A stretch of DNA of 64,000 nucleotides from JAGVSR01 sp963742405 (GCA_963742405.1 CAVUMB010000003.1:62001-126000), one strand, 5' to 3'; positions 52,583-61,963 are shown, counted from the first letter of the stretch. Program-made: numbers and translations. Notes: generated by a model from the letters alone, not told the origin.

Positions 52583-53728
52583 CGCGCCGGCAAACCGCTG
52601 CGCCATCCACTCTACCGCATCGTATGCACTATCAAGCGCTACCGTCACGTGACTGACACCGGACATCCACTTGACGTGCAGCTTGGCGCCGCCCCGGCAC
52701 AGCTCACTGATGTATTGTTTGGTGATTTCGGGCCGTACCGTCGTGTCCGCCGTGCCTTGGGCGATGAACACCGGCGTGCCGGCCGGCATCGGACCCGGCG
52801 TATTCGCAGCGATGACGGGCGTGAACTTCGGGTCGGTCAGGGGATCGATTTTGAGGAAGACTTTCGGCAGATCGTTTTCGTCGTCGTCTTCCTGCAGGAA
52901 CTGCGGCAGGTCTTCGATGCAGTCGCTGGCGAGGCGCTCGAAAGGACGCATTGCCGCCGGTTCGACCATTTGGCCAAGCGGCCAGCCGAAAAGGCGCGAC
53001 CATGCGAGAACCGTCATTGCGGACAGGCTGCGGCCGCTGGACGAATTTTCGTCAGCCTTGAACAACTCGGCAAGCTTGGTCGCCGGCGCGGCCGCAGCCA
53101 CGCCGACGAGCGTTAATTCCGGCGCATAGGTTTTGGCATGCAGGCCCGTGTAGAGTGCCGCGTGGCCGCCTTGCGAATGACCCCATACGGCGAAGCGATC
53201 CGAGGCGGCGACATCGGAAAGCTGACGGGCTGCGCGAACAATATCGATCACTGCGTTGGCTTCTGCGATGCCGATCAGATAGGGATGCGGACTGCTGGTG
53301 CCGAGGCCGATATAGTCGGTCGCCGCGATGACCCAACCGCGGCTGGCGATCTCATCCAGTCCCATGATGACTTGCGAAAAATTGGGGAGCAGCGTTGGAG
53401 CACATTTGGATACGACACCTGTTGTCGGATGTGCCCAGGCTACGACGGCTCGCGGATGAGCGGCCGGCTGCGCTGGAAAAATGAGCGCACCGGTGACGGC
53501 GACGGGGTGGCCGTCGTAATTCGTTGATCGATAGAGGACGCGGTAACCTTTGATCCCGGGCTTGACGCCGCCTTCCATCGGCCAGACGCGAAAGATCGTT
53601 CCTGGCTTTGCCCTGGCAAGGACTTCGGCCGCGACTGCCGTGTCCTCGGCGGCGGTAGCCGGCAGCGTCATCCATCCAACACAGAACGACAGGGTGAGCG
53701 CATTGTGGATCGCTTTCCATAGCTGCAT
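52562..53728 (-). CDS. Secreted lipase/esterase (secretory-lipase family)
   Basis: About 388 residues from ATG 53728 (GGAAGG upstream; ATG 53746 also possible). A signal peptide ends near LPATAAEDT. The fold carries AVVAWAHPTTG, AATDYIGLG and the nucleophile elbow GHSQGGHAALYTG; then GTADTTVRPE (acid) and GVSHVTVAL (His). This matches fungal/bacterial secretory lipases of the LIP family. An acidic insertion (LQEDDDENDLPK) is unusual. The 3' end is duplicated in tandem. Confidence 0.87.
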   Translation of the reverse strand: MQLWKAIHNALTLSFCVGWMTLPATAAEDTAVAAEVLARAKPGTIFRVWPMEGGVKPGIKGYRVLYRSTNYDGHPVAVTGALIFPAQPAAHPRAVVAWAHPTTGVVSKCAPTLLPNFSQVIMGLDEIASRGWVIAATDYIGLGTSSPHPYLIGIAEANAVIDIVRAARQLSDVAASDRFAVWGHSQGGHAALYTGLHAKTYAPELTLVGVAAAAPATKLAELFKADENSSSGRSLSAMTVLAWSRLFGWPLGQMVEPAAMRPFERLASDCIEDLPQFLQEDDDENDLPKVFLKIDPLTDPKFTPVIAANTPGPMPAGTPVFIAQGTADTTVRPEITKQYISELCRGGAKLHVKWMSGVSHVTVALDSAYDAVEWMAQRFAGAPAPNQC

Positions 53729-53914
53729 GCCGGCTTCACCTTCCATCTGTCGGTCGAGGCTTTATTTTTGCACGATTGCTGAATTTGGCCAGCATCGTTT
53801 ACAACGACACGCGATCGCGAAGCGTGCCCCTTGCATCTGACCGCGGATGCGGCTCAATGGATTTGATGGACTTTTGTGCCGGCAATATCGTCGAACCGGT
53901 CTTGAGGTGCGTGC

Positions 53915-54127
53915 ATGATGCTGGCTGTCTTTGCAGCGATGACGCTTGCCCTGGTCCTGGGTTGGACCGGTCGGGATCGGGCGGCGTTGGCTGCCATCGC
54001 TGCCGCCTTTATTCTCGCCGTGTGGCTGTTTCTGTTTGAAGTCTACAGTCCCGAGTATGGCTTCCGAATGCCGTGGATTTCGACCGAGGCGCCCGACACG
54101 GCTCCTCAGACCGGTGTGCTGACATGA
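53915..54127 (+). CDS. DUF5993-type small membrane protein
   Basis: 70 residues with two membrane segments (MLAVFAAMTLALVLGWTG and AALAAIAAAFILAVWLFLFEVY) and a short tail. GAGG (53904-53907) lies 7 bases before ATG 53915. Its stop codon overlaps the start of the DsbB-like gene as ATGA. The two proteins probably act together. Confidence 0.8.
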   Translation: MMLAVFAAMTLALVLGWTGRDRAALAAIAAAFILAVWLFLFEVYSPEYGFRMPWISTEAPDTAPQTGVLT

Positions 54128-54708
54128 GGCTGGACACTGGCACTTCTGATCCGCTGGTGTTTTTGAACGAGGTCTTCCTGCTTTTGATGCTGACAGTGAT
54201 TGTGGGCATTCTTTCCGCCGCAATGACGCTGCAGTACCTTTTTGGCGAACTGCCGTGTCCGCTGTGTCTGCTTGAGCGCATCGCTCTCTTCGGCGTCGCG
54301 TTCGGAATCATTCTCAACTTTCGCCATGGCTTCCGCTATCGCAATACAGGCGTCAGCTTGCTGTTTGCGATTTTTCTTCTGGTCGTCTCGGTTCGCCAGT
54401 CCCTGCTCGACATCTATCCCAGGCCGGGACATGCCTATATCGGCTCGGCGGTGTTTGGTTTGCACATGCCGGTATGGTCGATCCTGATCGCGCTCGCTAT
54501 TTTGACGGCCTATTCAGTCAAGCTCATCGTGCTCGGCAACGATGATCATGTCGGCAAGTCGGCGATCAGCGATACGCCGGTGCTGTCGCGGATTGCGGGC
54601 GCACTGAGCCTCTATGTGATTGCACTTGTCGCTATCAATCTTGCTTCTGTTCTCGTGCAATGTGGTTTTGGCGAATGCCACACGGATGGCTATGTGCTGC
54701 TGAAGTGA
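54124..54708 (+). CDS. DsbB-family disulfide bond formation protein
   Basis: 194 residues, about five membrane segments. The quinone-linked active site is C45-P-L-C48 in GELPCPLCLLERIALFG, as in DsbB. The second cysteine pair is Cys180/Cys185 (QCGFGEC), close to the C-terminus, after the last helix. In E. coli DsbB it lies in the loop between helices 3 and 4. So this is a variant DsbB. It overlaps the DUF5993 gene by four bases; no dsbA is adjacent. Confidence 0.87.
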   Translation: MRLDTGTSDPLVFLNEVFLLLMLTVIVGILSAAMTLQYLFGELPCPLCLLERIALFGVAFGIILNFRHGFRYRNTGVSLLFAIFLLVVSVRQSLLDIYPRPGHAYIGSAVFGLHMPVWSILIALAILTAYSVKLIVLGNDDHVGKSAISDTPVLSRIAGALSLYVIALVAINLASVLVQCGFGECHTDGYVLLK

Positions 54709-54718
54709 TGCATTCTAT

Positions 54719-55846
54719 TTAGAGTTTGCCTTCGCGCTGCAGGATCATCATGTAGGTGTCCATCGTGTGCTCGGAGAGCTGGTGCCAGAGGAAACCGTTG
54801 CGGCGGACTTTCGTCATGGCTTCGTAGGCGTTTTTGAAATCGGCGTTCTTGGCCGAGAGCTCGGCATAAACCTCGTTGGAGGCGGCGAAACATGCGTCCA
54901 GAACTTCCTTCGAAAACGGACGAAGCAGTGCGCCGTTCTGCACGAGAGAGCGCAAAGCCTGAGGGTTTTGCATGTCGTAGCGTGCCAGCATGACGGTGTT
55001 GGCGGTTTGTGCCGCGGCACGCAAGATCGCCTGATAATTCTTGGGCAGCTCGTTCCATTTTTGCAGGTTGAAGAAGAAGTGCAGCATCGCCTGCCCTTCC
55101 CACCAGCCGGGGTAATAGTAGTAACGGGCCACTTGCGCGAACCCGAGCTTCTCATCGTCGTAGGGGCCGACCCACTCCGCTGCGTCGATCGTGCCTTTCT
55201 CCAACGCCGGATAAATATCGGAGGCGGCAATCTGCGTCGGTACCGCACCGAGCCTGGCAAGGATCGCGCCGCCAAAGCCGCCGATGCGAATTTTAAGGCC
55301 CTTCCAGTCAGCCGGCGTATTGATCTCGCGGCGGTACCAGCCGCCCATCTGGGCGCCAGAGTTACCGCCGGGCAAACCGTAAATGTTGTAGCGCTGGTAG
55401 AAGTCGTTCATCAGTTCGATGCCACCTCCTTCCCACATCCAAGCGTTCTGCATGCGCGAGTTGAGGCCGAACGGGATGCCGGTCGCGAGGGCAAATGTCG
55501 GATCCTTGCCCCAGTAATAGTAGGACGCAGTCTGGCAGCTCTCGACTGTTCCGTCGGTCACGGCGTCGGCGGCTTGTAGACCGCCGATAATTTCACCGGC
55601 GGCGAACACCTGGATCTGGAATCGGTTGTCGGTCATCTCCGCGACGACTTTCGCGAAAACCTTTGAAGCGCCGTGAATGGTGTCGAGCGAGGGGGGGAAA
55701 CTTGACGTCATCCGCCAGCGCAATTCGGGTAGCTGCGTGACGACCGCCGGCGCAGCTGGGCTTTGCTGATCACACGCGGCTGCAGCGAGCCCTACGCCGC
55801 TGGTGGCTGCACCAGCAACGAACTTGCGGCGAGAAATGCGTGTCAC
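54719..55846 (-). CDS. TRAP transporter solute-binding protein (DctP family)
   Basis: 375 residues from GTG 55846, chosen because AGGGGG lies 5 bases upstream. The Tat-type signal SRRKFVAG is followed by a possible lipobox (AAAAC). The mature part has the DctP pattern: WRMTSSFPPSLDTIHGAS, FAAGEIIGGLQAADAVTDG, LKIRIGGFGGAILARLGAVPT and WVGPYDDEKLGFAQVARYYYYPGWW in pieces. This TakP-like branch binds alpha-keto acids or similar carboxylates. No DctQ or DctM membrane partner is in the window. Confidence 0.9.
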   Translation of the reverse strand: MTRISRRKFVAGAATSGVGLAAAACDQQSPAAPAVVTQLPELRWRMTSSFPPSLDTIHGASKVFAKVVAEMTDNRFQIQVFAAGEIIGGLQAADAVTDGTVESCQTASYYYWGKDPTFALATGIPFGLNSRMQNAWMWEGGGIELMNDFYQRYNIYGLPGGNSGAQMGGWYRREINTPADWKGLKIRIGGFGGAILARLGAVPTQIAASDIYPALEKGTIDAAEWVGPYDDEKLGFAQVARYYYYPGWWEGQAMLHFFFNLQKWNELPKNYQAILRAAAQTANTVMLARYDMQNPQALRSLVQNGALLRPFSKEVLDACFAASNEVYAELSAKNADFKNAYEAMTKVRRNGFLWHQLSEHTMDTYMMILQREGKL

Positions 55847-56030
55847 AAAAACCCCCTCGTCTTCACTCCGGACGGGCTTGCGCCGGTCGGCCTTCTTATA
55901 GCGGCGGAGCGTGCTGTTCTCCAAGGGTGGACCTGATGGGCCTCGTCCCGCGTGACGGATTGGAGCCCGCGACCGTAAGGTTCATTGGCAAGTCGAAAAC
56001 GCGGGCCCGAGTGCGAGGCTGAGAGGGCGC

Positions 56031-56677
56031 ATGGCAAATCGAAACTTTTTCTGGCGCGGTTCCTGGTGCCTCGGCGCTGTGGCCGGCGTCGTGATCCCGA
56101 TCGGGATTGCACTTGCTGGCGACCCCAAAGTGCCCCCCGCCGGCTGATGTTGCGGGCCGGACACCGGTCGCTGTCCTGACAGCGGGCTTTGACTATACCC
56201 GGCCGGAGATCGCGGCCCGGCTCGCTCGCGATGGTGAGGGAGAAATCATCGCCTGGGATATTCCCGGTGACGACCGCTATCCGTACGACGCCGCAGGCGA
56301 CACGGACACTGATAGCCGGCCTTGCCGGAGCATTGGCCCCGACGGCACCGGTTTCGTTATTGCCCGTGAGGGTCGATCCGGCTGATCCTACGTCCCTGGC
56401 GAAGGGCCTTGCCTTCGCCAGCCGAACGCCGGCGCGCGTCGTGATCGTGCCCATGTGGTCGTCGGATAAAGCGGCGTGGGAAACGTTCACACGTGCCGCA
56501 GCTTACTTTTCTGAATTGAGGATCGCGGTGCGTGGGTGTCCCGGTTTGCCGCCGGGCACTGCCGTTTATCCGCGTGATCTGGGTTTGCCCAACATCACCG
56601 CGGACGGCAACGCTGTGCTCGACCCGGTGAGCCCGTTGATCAGCTACGTGGCGGCACTGCCGTGCCGGTTGCCGTAA
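56031..56677 (+). pseudogene. Secreted subtilase-like protein, twice frameshifted and catalytically degenerate
   Basis: Three frames give one continuous protein of about 214 residues. Frame 1 (ATG 56031) gives a signal peptide to DPKVPP. Frame 2 gives GRTPVAVLTAGFDYTRPEIAARL and WDIPGDDRYPYDAAG. Frame 3 gives LIAGLAGALAPTAPVSLLPVRVD, ARVVIVPMWSS and the rest to 56677. The switches are at the run of six C (56133-56138) and near 56300-56312, each +1. The pattern follows a subtilase N-half (VAVIDTG-DYTHP, HGTHVAG-LLPVRV), but catalytic Asp and His positions are replaced. A decayed pseudo-peptidase is my reading. Confidence 0.6.
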
Positions 56678-56976
56678 AGGCGGAAGCCTATGACGACGAG
56701 GCCGAGCGCTCCTGCGATGGTGCACAGAACGGCATTGATGAACCCCTGCCTGATATAGGCCGATGCAGCTTCAGATTTCACGATGATCGGCCGGTTCAAC
56801 GAAGACGTTATTCGGGGGTTACGACGGAGCATCGGGTTGTCAAACGGCAAGACCTGAAACTGGAGCGGCCGTTGCGTGGACGCCGCATAGTCGAGTGCGG
56901 CCATTGCGGGCGCAGCCGGCGCGGTCATTGCCACAAACGCTGCCGTGAAGATCCATCGACAGGTTGTTGCTGGCAT
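56644..56976 (-). CDS. Small exported membrane protein, unknown
   Basis: 110 residues. A signal peptide (WIFTAAFVAMTAPAAPAMA) is followed by a short external part (DYAASTQRPLQFQVLPFDNPMLRRNP) and a C-terminal membrane helix (AVLCTIAGALGLVVIGFRLYG). The end overlaps the end of the subtilase-like pseudogene by 34 bases (convergent). The transporter gene next to it reads the same way and begins upstream. No family recognised. Confidence 0.62.
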   Translation of the reverse strand: MPATTCRWIFTAAFVAMTAPAAPAMAALDYAASTQRPLQFQVLPFDNPMLRRNPRITSSLNRPIIVKSEAASAYIRQGFINAVLCTIAGALGLVVIGFRLYGNRHGSAAT

Positions 56977-57024
56977 GCGGGAACCTCGCGTGAACGAGGA
57001 GTAAGCTGACCGAGTGCCAGACAG

Positions 57025-58720
57025 TTACTGGAACAGGACGAGCGCTTTCTCCACCGTTTTCCAAATACCCCAAGCAAGGGGAATGCCAACCAAGAGCCAA
57101 AATACACAAGCCTTGGCGTCGAGTCCGCCTGTGCCGATGCCGAAGGAGCCCGAGGTCGTCGCCGCGTTCTTCTCGTGCAGTTTGGCGCGCTCCAGGGCAA
57201 CGTCTTCATCGGTCATTTGCCATTTCGGGTTAACCGGCCAGACCAAAAGGTTGGCTATAAACCCGACAACAAGCATTCCGGCTAAAATGTAGAAGATGGG
57301 GCCGTACACCTGATCCGGGGAGACGCCACTCGCCAGACGGGTATCGTGCAAATAGTTGACGATCACTGGACCGACGATGCCGGCGGTTGACCAAGCCGTC
57401 AGCAGCCGGCCGTGAATGGCGCCGACGAACTGCGTGCCGAAAATGTCGGCCAGATAAGCCGGGATGGTTGCGAAGCCGCCGCCATACATCGACGCGATGA
57501 TGCAGAATGCGCTGACAAAGAGCGCAAGGATTTTCCAATCCGCAGCAAAGGATGCCAGCACATAGAGTGCGCCGCCAAGCACAAAGAAAATGACGTAGGT
57601 GACTTTGCGCCCGAGTTTGTCGGATGAGGAGGCCCAGGCAATGCGACCGAATATGTTGAACAGCGAGATTAGTCCCACAAAGCCGGCGCCGACCGCTGCG
57701 GCAGCGGCCGCCATGGTCGCATCCTTCTTCATGTCGAGGTAGCCGACGCCGGCGGCATCGACGAGTGCGCCGCCGAAGGTTTCCTGGAGCATGGGCGAGG
57801 CAGCGCCGATGATACCGATACCGGCAGAAACGTTCATGCACAGAACCAGCCACAGCAGCCAGAACTGCGGCGTCTTGTGAGCGTTGTCCAGGTGCACGTG
57901 CTTTGTTGCGATCATTGCGCCCGCATTGACCGGCGGTGACCAGCCTTCGGGCTTCCAGCCGGACGGCGGAATGCGGTATCCAAATGTTCCAATCATCATG
58001 AACACGAGATAGATCGCGGCCAACGCTACAAATGTCTCCCAGACACCCGCGTTACCTCGGACCCTTGAACGTACCCATCAGAGCGGTGGCGAGCGGTGAG
58101 CCGATCATGGCGCCGCCGCCGAAGCCCATGATCGCCATTCCGGTCGCCATGCCGCGACGATCCGGGAACCATTTGATCAAGGTCGAGACAGGCGAGATGT
58201 AGCCAAGTCCAAGGCCGATGCCGCCGATCACACCGGAGCCGAGCCACAACATCCAAAGCTGATGCAGATAGATGCCGAGGGCCGAGATCAACAGGCCTCC
58301 GCACCAGCATAGCGTTGCGACGAAACCGGCTTTGCGCGGGCCTGCCCGTTCGAGCCAGCCACCCCAGATGGCCGCCGAAATGCCGAGCAGTACGAAAAAG
58401 AAGGTGTACATCCAGCCGAGGTCGAACTGGCTCCAGTTGCAATCGGTGGCAGTCAACGCTTTCAGTGTGCCAGCGGCTTTTTCAGAAAACGTCGTGGCAC
58501 CGGCGGCGCAGAGCGGCAAAGGTTTGCCGTCGGCTCCCGAAAGCACGTTTTCCAAGGGCTTCCAGAAAACCGAAAAGCCATACGCCATACCGATACAGAG
58601 ATGGATGCACAAAGCAGCGGGAGGCACCATCCAGCGGTTGAAACCCGACCGAGCAATGATCCGCTCACGATCAAGGACCCCCTCGCCGGTTGCCGTCGGC
58701 GTTAAGCTTGTGTCGGCCAT
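57025..58720 (-). pseudogene. Oxalate/formate antiporter-family MFS transporter, frameshifted
   Basis: An OFA-type MFS protein of about 565 residues when joined. The first frame (58720-58052) has helices 1-6 with FNRWMVPPAALCIHLCIGMAYGFSVFW in pieces, CNWSQFDLGWMYTFFF, RAGPRK and KWFPDRRGMATGMAIMGFGGGA. The second (58023-57025) has VWETFVALAAIYLVFM, GRIAWASSSDKLGRK and GGGFATIPAYLADIFG. Between them a +1 shift near 58040-58070 brings a stop (58052-58054). Removing one base gives GTFKGPGNAGVWETFVAL. OFA proteins swap oxalate, formate or similar acids. The protein ends in a short membrane helix. Confidence 0.82.
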
Positions 58721-58956
58721 TCCATCCCCCTCGTCCGCGGTGGTGGTTTGAACCTATCGCACCGGGATCGTTCGAATTTGCATTATCAGTAGCCCGGCAA
58801 TCTGACATGAACAAGCTGGCACAGCCCGGCAGCGTGATAGGGAGATGGCTCTGTGGCGTGACTGCCGGGGGGATGGCCCTTGCACTCAGCCACGCCGTTG
58901 TTAGATAAACAGGCTTAAGGCCGCGGTGTCGGCGCTCCCCCAACATTAGGCATCCT

Positions 58957-59982
58957 GTGGATACGGTTCCGATCATTGACCGCAAGCCTGGCCTCATCGA
59001 CCCGTTCGGGCGAGCGGTGACCTATCTTCGCGTGTCGGTGACCGACAGGTGCGATTTTCGCTGCGTCTACTGCATGTCCGAGCACATGACGTTCCTGCCG
59101 AAGCAGCACCTGCTGACGCTGGAAGAACTCGACCGCCTTTGCTCCGTCTTCGTCGCACGCGGTGTGCGCAAGCTGCGGATCACGGGCGGAGAGCCGCTCG
59201 TACGCAAGAACATCCTCTGGCTGTTTCGCGCGTTGTCGCGCCACCTCGATGCCGGAACGCTTGACGAATTGACCCTGACGACAAACGGCAGCCAGTTGGC
59301 TAAATATGCGGCCGACCTGAAGGCTTGCGGTGTCGAGCGGATCAACCTTTCGCTCGATACGCTGGACCCGCAGAAGTTCAAGGCCATCACGCGCTGGGGC
59401 GATCTCGACACGGTGCTCGCGGGGCTCGCGGCTGCGGAACGGGCAGGCCTCAAGGTGAAGATCAACACGGTGGCGCTCAAGGGGGTCAACGAGGCCGAGT
59501 TCGCGGATCTGATCCGCTTTGCTCACGGCCGTGGCGCCGACCTCACATTCATCGAGACGATGCCGCTTGGCGATATCGAAGCTGACAGAACGGATCAATA
59601 TCTGCCGCTGTCGATCGTACGCACACGAATGCTCGATACCTTTTCGCTGGAAGATATTGCGTATCGCACGGGCGGTCCGGCGCGCTATGTGCGGGTCAAG
59701 GAAACGGGCGGACGCCTCGGTTTCATCACGCCGATGACGCACAATTTCTGCGAAAGCTGCAATCGGGTTCGCCTCACATGTACCGGCACGCTGTATATGT
59801 GCCTCGGTCAGGACGATGCTGCCGATTTGCGCGCCCCGCTGCGTGCTTCGCCCGACGATGGTGTCTTGGTGGAGGCCATAGAAGCGGCGATTGCGCGCAA
59901 ACCGAAGGGGCACGATTTCATTATCGACCGGACGACGAGAAAGCCGGCCGTCGCTCGCCATATGAGCGTGACGGGCGGCTGA
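58957..59982 (+). CDS. moaA: GTP 3',8-cyclase (molybdenum cofactor synthesis)
   Basis: Radical-SAM enzyme that, with MoaC, converts GTP to cyclic pyranopterin monophosphate. The 341-residue protein has the N-terminal cluster Cys32-x3-Cys36-x2-Cys39 (RCDFRCVYC), ITGGEPLVRK, INLSLDTLD and the C-terminal cluster CESCNRVRLTCTGTLYMCLG, and ends in the functional Gly-Gly. It starts with GTG 58957. The start diverges from the OFA gene; 236 bases lie between them. moaC is not in the window. Confidence 0.97.
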   Translation: MDTVPIIDRKPGLIDPFGRAVTYLRVSVTDRCDFRCVYCMSEHMTFLPKQHLLTLEELDRLCSVFVARGVRKLRITGGEPLVRKNILWLFRALSRHLDAGTLDELTLTTNGSQLAKYAADLKACGVERINLSLDTLDPQKFKAITRWGDLDTVLAGLAAAERAGLKVKINTVALKGVNEAEFADLIRFAHGRGADLTFIETMPLGDIEADRTDQYLPLSIVRTRMLDTFSLEDIAYRTGGPARYVRVKETGGRLGFITPMTHNFCESCNRVRLTCTGTLYMCLGQDDAADLRAPLRASPDDGVLVEAIEAAIARKPKGHDFIIDRTTRKPAVARHMSVTGG

Positions 59983-60028
59983 GACGGCGGCTAGGGGATT
60001 GGCCGCGGGGATTGGGGGGACGGGGTCG

Positions 60029-60814
60029 ATGACGTCACAGCGAATGTTGGGAATGCTGCGGCAATCGCGCCTGACGCGGCGCCAATTGATTATCTTCGCG
60101 CTCGTCTCCGCCGGCATCAACGGTATTATTACAGCGTCTGTCGGTGCATGGCTTGGACAGACGTATGCCAAGTATCAGGCTCGCAAGGATTCGATCGAGA
60201 CGCTGGTGCATCTTGTTTATGAGCGGCGAACGCGCGCGGGCATGGTCGCCTCGTCGCTGCGGCGTGGCGCGGACCTCGAAGAGGTGAAGTTCAGGAAGCG
60301 CGCCTATGACGAGGCTTATGTCGACTGGAACAAGTCGATCATGCAGAATGTTTTCGCCATCCGCGAAGTGACGGGCGAATACTTCCTGTCCAAGCTCGAA
60401 GGTCACTTTCAGGACGGTCTCGTCGCCGCCATGGCCGATGTTGATCGCTGTCTAACGAAAGCCTACGACGCGCGCATTGCGGATCAGGATCCCAAGCCAA
60501 TCCTGGTTCAGTGCCGAATGCCGGAAATGCACCAGTTCGTGCTCGACTGCGGGGCGACCTTCACCAACGAAGTCTACAAGCTGACGAAGCTGTCTTTCAT
60601 TCCATTTCAAGCTCAATTGAGCGAAGGCCCGGCGCGGGCTGAGGCGCGGATTGCAAAAGCGTGTACGCGGCCGCCCGATCCGCCTGCCGCGCCACCGGCA
60701 GCTGCAGCACCTGAGATTTCTGTCGCTCCCGTCGCGCCGGCGGCGTCGCCGCAATCAGCAGCGCCGTCACCCGCGGCTACGAGTTCCTCGGTAGCACCGA
60801 CTCCCTCGCCATGA
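60029..60814 (+). CDS. Membrane-anchored protein of unknown function
   Basis: 261 residues from ATG 60029. A basic N-terminus and one membrane helix (LIIFALVSAGINGIITASVGAWLG, about residues 20-43) are followed by a helical domain (QARKDSIETLVHLVYERRTR, FRKRAYDEAYVDWNKSIMQNVF) with three or four cysteines, and a Pro/Ala-rich C-terminal tail. The domain resembles the small helical periplasmic or cytosolic modules seen next to metabolic genes in Hyphomicrobiales; no function is known. It overlaps the next gene by ATGA. Confidence 0.72.
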   Translation: MTSQRMLGMLRQSRLTRRQLIIFALVSAGINGIITASVGAWLGQTYAKYQARKDSIETLVHLVYERRTRAGMVASSLRRGADLEEVKFRKRAYDEAYVDWNKSIMQNVFAIREVTGEYFLSKLEGHFQDGLVAAMADVDRCLTKAYDARIADQDPKPILVQCRMPEMHQFVLDCGATFTNEVYKLTKLSFIPFQAQLSEGPARAEARIAKACTRPPDPPAAPPAAAAPEISVAPVAPAASPQSAAPSPAATSSSVAPTPSP

Positions 60815-61953
60815 CAGCGATGGCGTTCGACGTCATCGTGGCCGGCGTCGGCGGGATGGGCGCGCAAACGTGCCTGCGCCTCGCCGAGCGCGGGCAACAC
60901 GTTCTCGGACTTGAACGGTTCGATATTCCCCACACGTTCGGGTCTTCGCATGGCTTCAACCGCATCATTCGGCTCGCCTACTTTGAACACTCCAGCTATG
61001 TGCCGCTGCTGCGCCGGTCGTACGAACTTTGGCGCGATCTGGAACAACGCGCCGGTGAACAGCTTCTCTTTGTGACCGGTTCGATGGATATCGGGCCGGC
61101 GGGCTCTTCGGTTGTCAACGGCTCGCTGGCCAGTTGCCGGCAGCACGATCTTGCCCATGAACAGCTCAATGCCATGGAGGTGATGCGCCGCTTTCCGGGG
61201 TATTGCCTGCCGGCGGACTATGAGGCGGTGTTGCAGCCGGACGGGGGCTTCGTTGCCAGCGAGCGGGCCATCGTTGCCGGGGTCAACCTCGCCATGGATA
61301 ATGGAGCTATCGTCCGTGCCCGCGAACCGCTGATCGACTATGCGCCGATTGCAGGCGGAGGCGTCCGTGTGCGCACGTCGAAAGGTGTCTATGAGGCCGG
61401 TCGACTTATATTGTCGGCGGGGGCCTGGATCGGCGATCACGTACCTCAGCTGAGCAGCACAGCGGTGCCCGAGCGGCAAGTGCTCGGCTGGTTTCGGCCC
61501 AAAGCACCGGCCCACTTTCGATTGGGCAGCTTTCCGGTCTCCAATCTGAAATGCGATCTCGGCCATTTCTATCAATTTCCGGAATGGCACGTTCCGGGCT
61601 TCAAGATCGGCCTCTATCATCATCTGCAGGAGACGGGCAGCGCCGATGGCCTATCGCGCGATCCGACGCTCGCCGACGAGGCTGTTCTTCGCGAGGGCAT
61701 GCGGCGGTTCTTTCCGGAGGCCGACGGCGATTGTCTGGCGCTCAGAGCTTGCCTTTTTACCAACACGCCCGACGAGCACTTCGTCGTCGACACGCTGCCT
61801 GATTTTGCCGAAGTGGTCGTCGCGTCCCCATGTTCGGGACATGGCTACAAGTTTGCCGCGGTCATGGGTGAAATTCTAGCCGATCTGGCCATGGATCGGC
61901 AGCCGGCGTTTGACCTGTCCCTGTTCCGGATGGGGCGGTTCAATAGCGTATAA
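60811..61953 (+). CDS. SolA-type N-methyl amino acid oxidase (monomeric sarcosine oxidase family)
   Basis: 380 residues. The FAD motif is VAGVGGMGAQTCLRLAERGQ in pieces (about 9-28), with SSHGFNRIIRLAYFEH typical of monomeric sarcosine and N-methyltryptophan oxidases. Near the end SPCSGHGYKFAAVMG holds the cysteine that binds FAD covalently in this family. The enzyme oxidises N-methyl amino acids to formaldehyde, which fits a methylotroph. ATG 60811 overlaps the stop codon of the upstream gene, so the two are coupled. Confidence 0.9.
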   Translation: MTAMAFDVIVAGVGGMGAQTCLRLAERGQHVLGLERFDIPHTFGSSHGFNRIIRLAYFEHSSYVPLLRRSYELWRDLEQRAGEQLLFVTGSMDIGPAGSSVVNGSLASCRQHDLAHEQLNAMEVMRRFPGYCLPADYEAVLQPDGGFVASERAIVAGVNLAMDNGAIVRAREPLIDYAPIAGGGVRVRTSKGVYEAGRLILSAGAWIGDHVPQLSSTAVPERQVLGWFRPKAPAHFRLGSFPVSNLKCDLGHFYQFPEWHVPGFKIGLYHHLQETGSADGLSRDPTLADEAVLREGMRRFFPEADGDCLALRACLFTNTPDEHFVVDTLPDFAEVVVASPCSGHGYKFAAVMGEILADLAMDRQPAFDLSLFRMGRFNSV

Positions 61954-61963
61954 GTTCAGTTTG

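Noticed and set aside
55940..56000. tRNA-like text (the plus strand reads like the antisense of a tRNA T-arm and anticodon arm)
   Set aside because: On the minus strand the T-arm stem does not pair and no cloverleaf can be drawn. At most it is a very old relic.
58915..60171. A 418-codon reading on the minus strand over moaA
   Set aside because: It is the antisense of moaA, which has all its cluster motifs. Its codons give an Arg/His/Ala-rich sequence without a fold pattern, typical of antisense frames in GC-rich DNA.
60613..61623. A 336-codon reading on the minus strand over the SolA-type gene
   Set aside because: Shadow of the plus-strand oxidase, which carries the FAD motif and covalent-flavin Cys.
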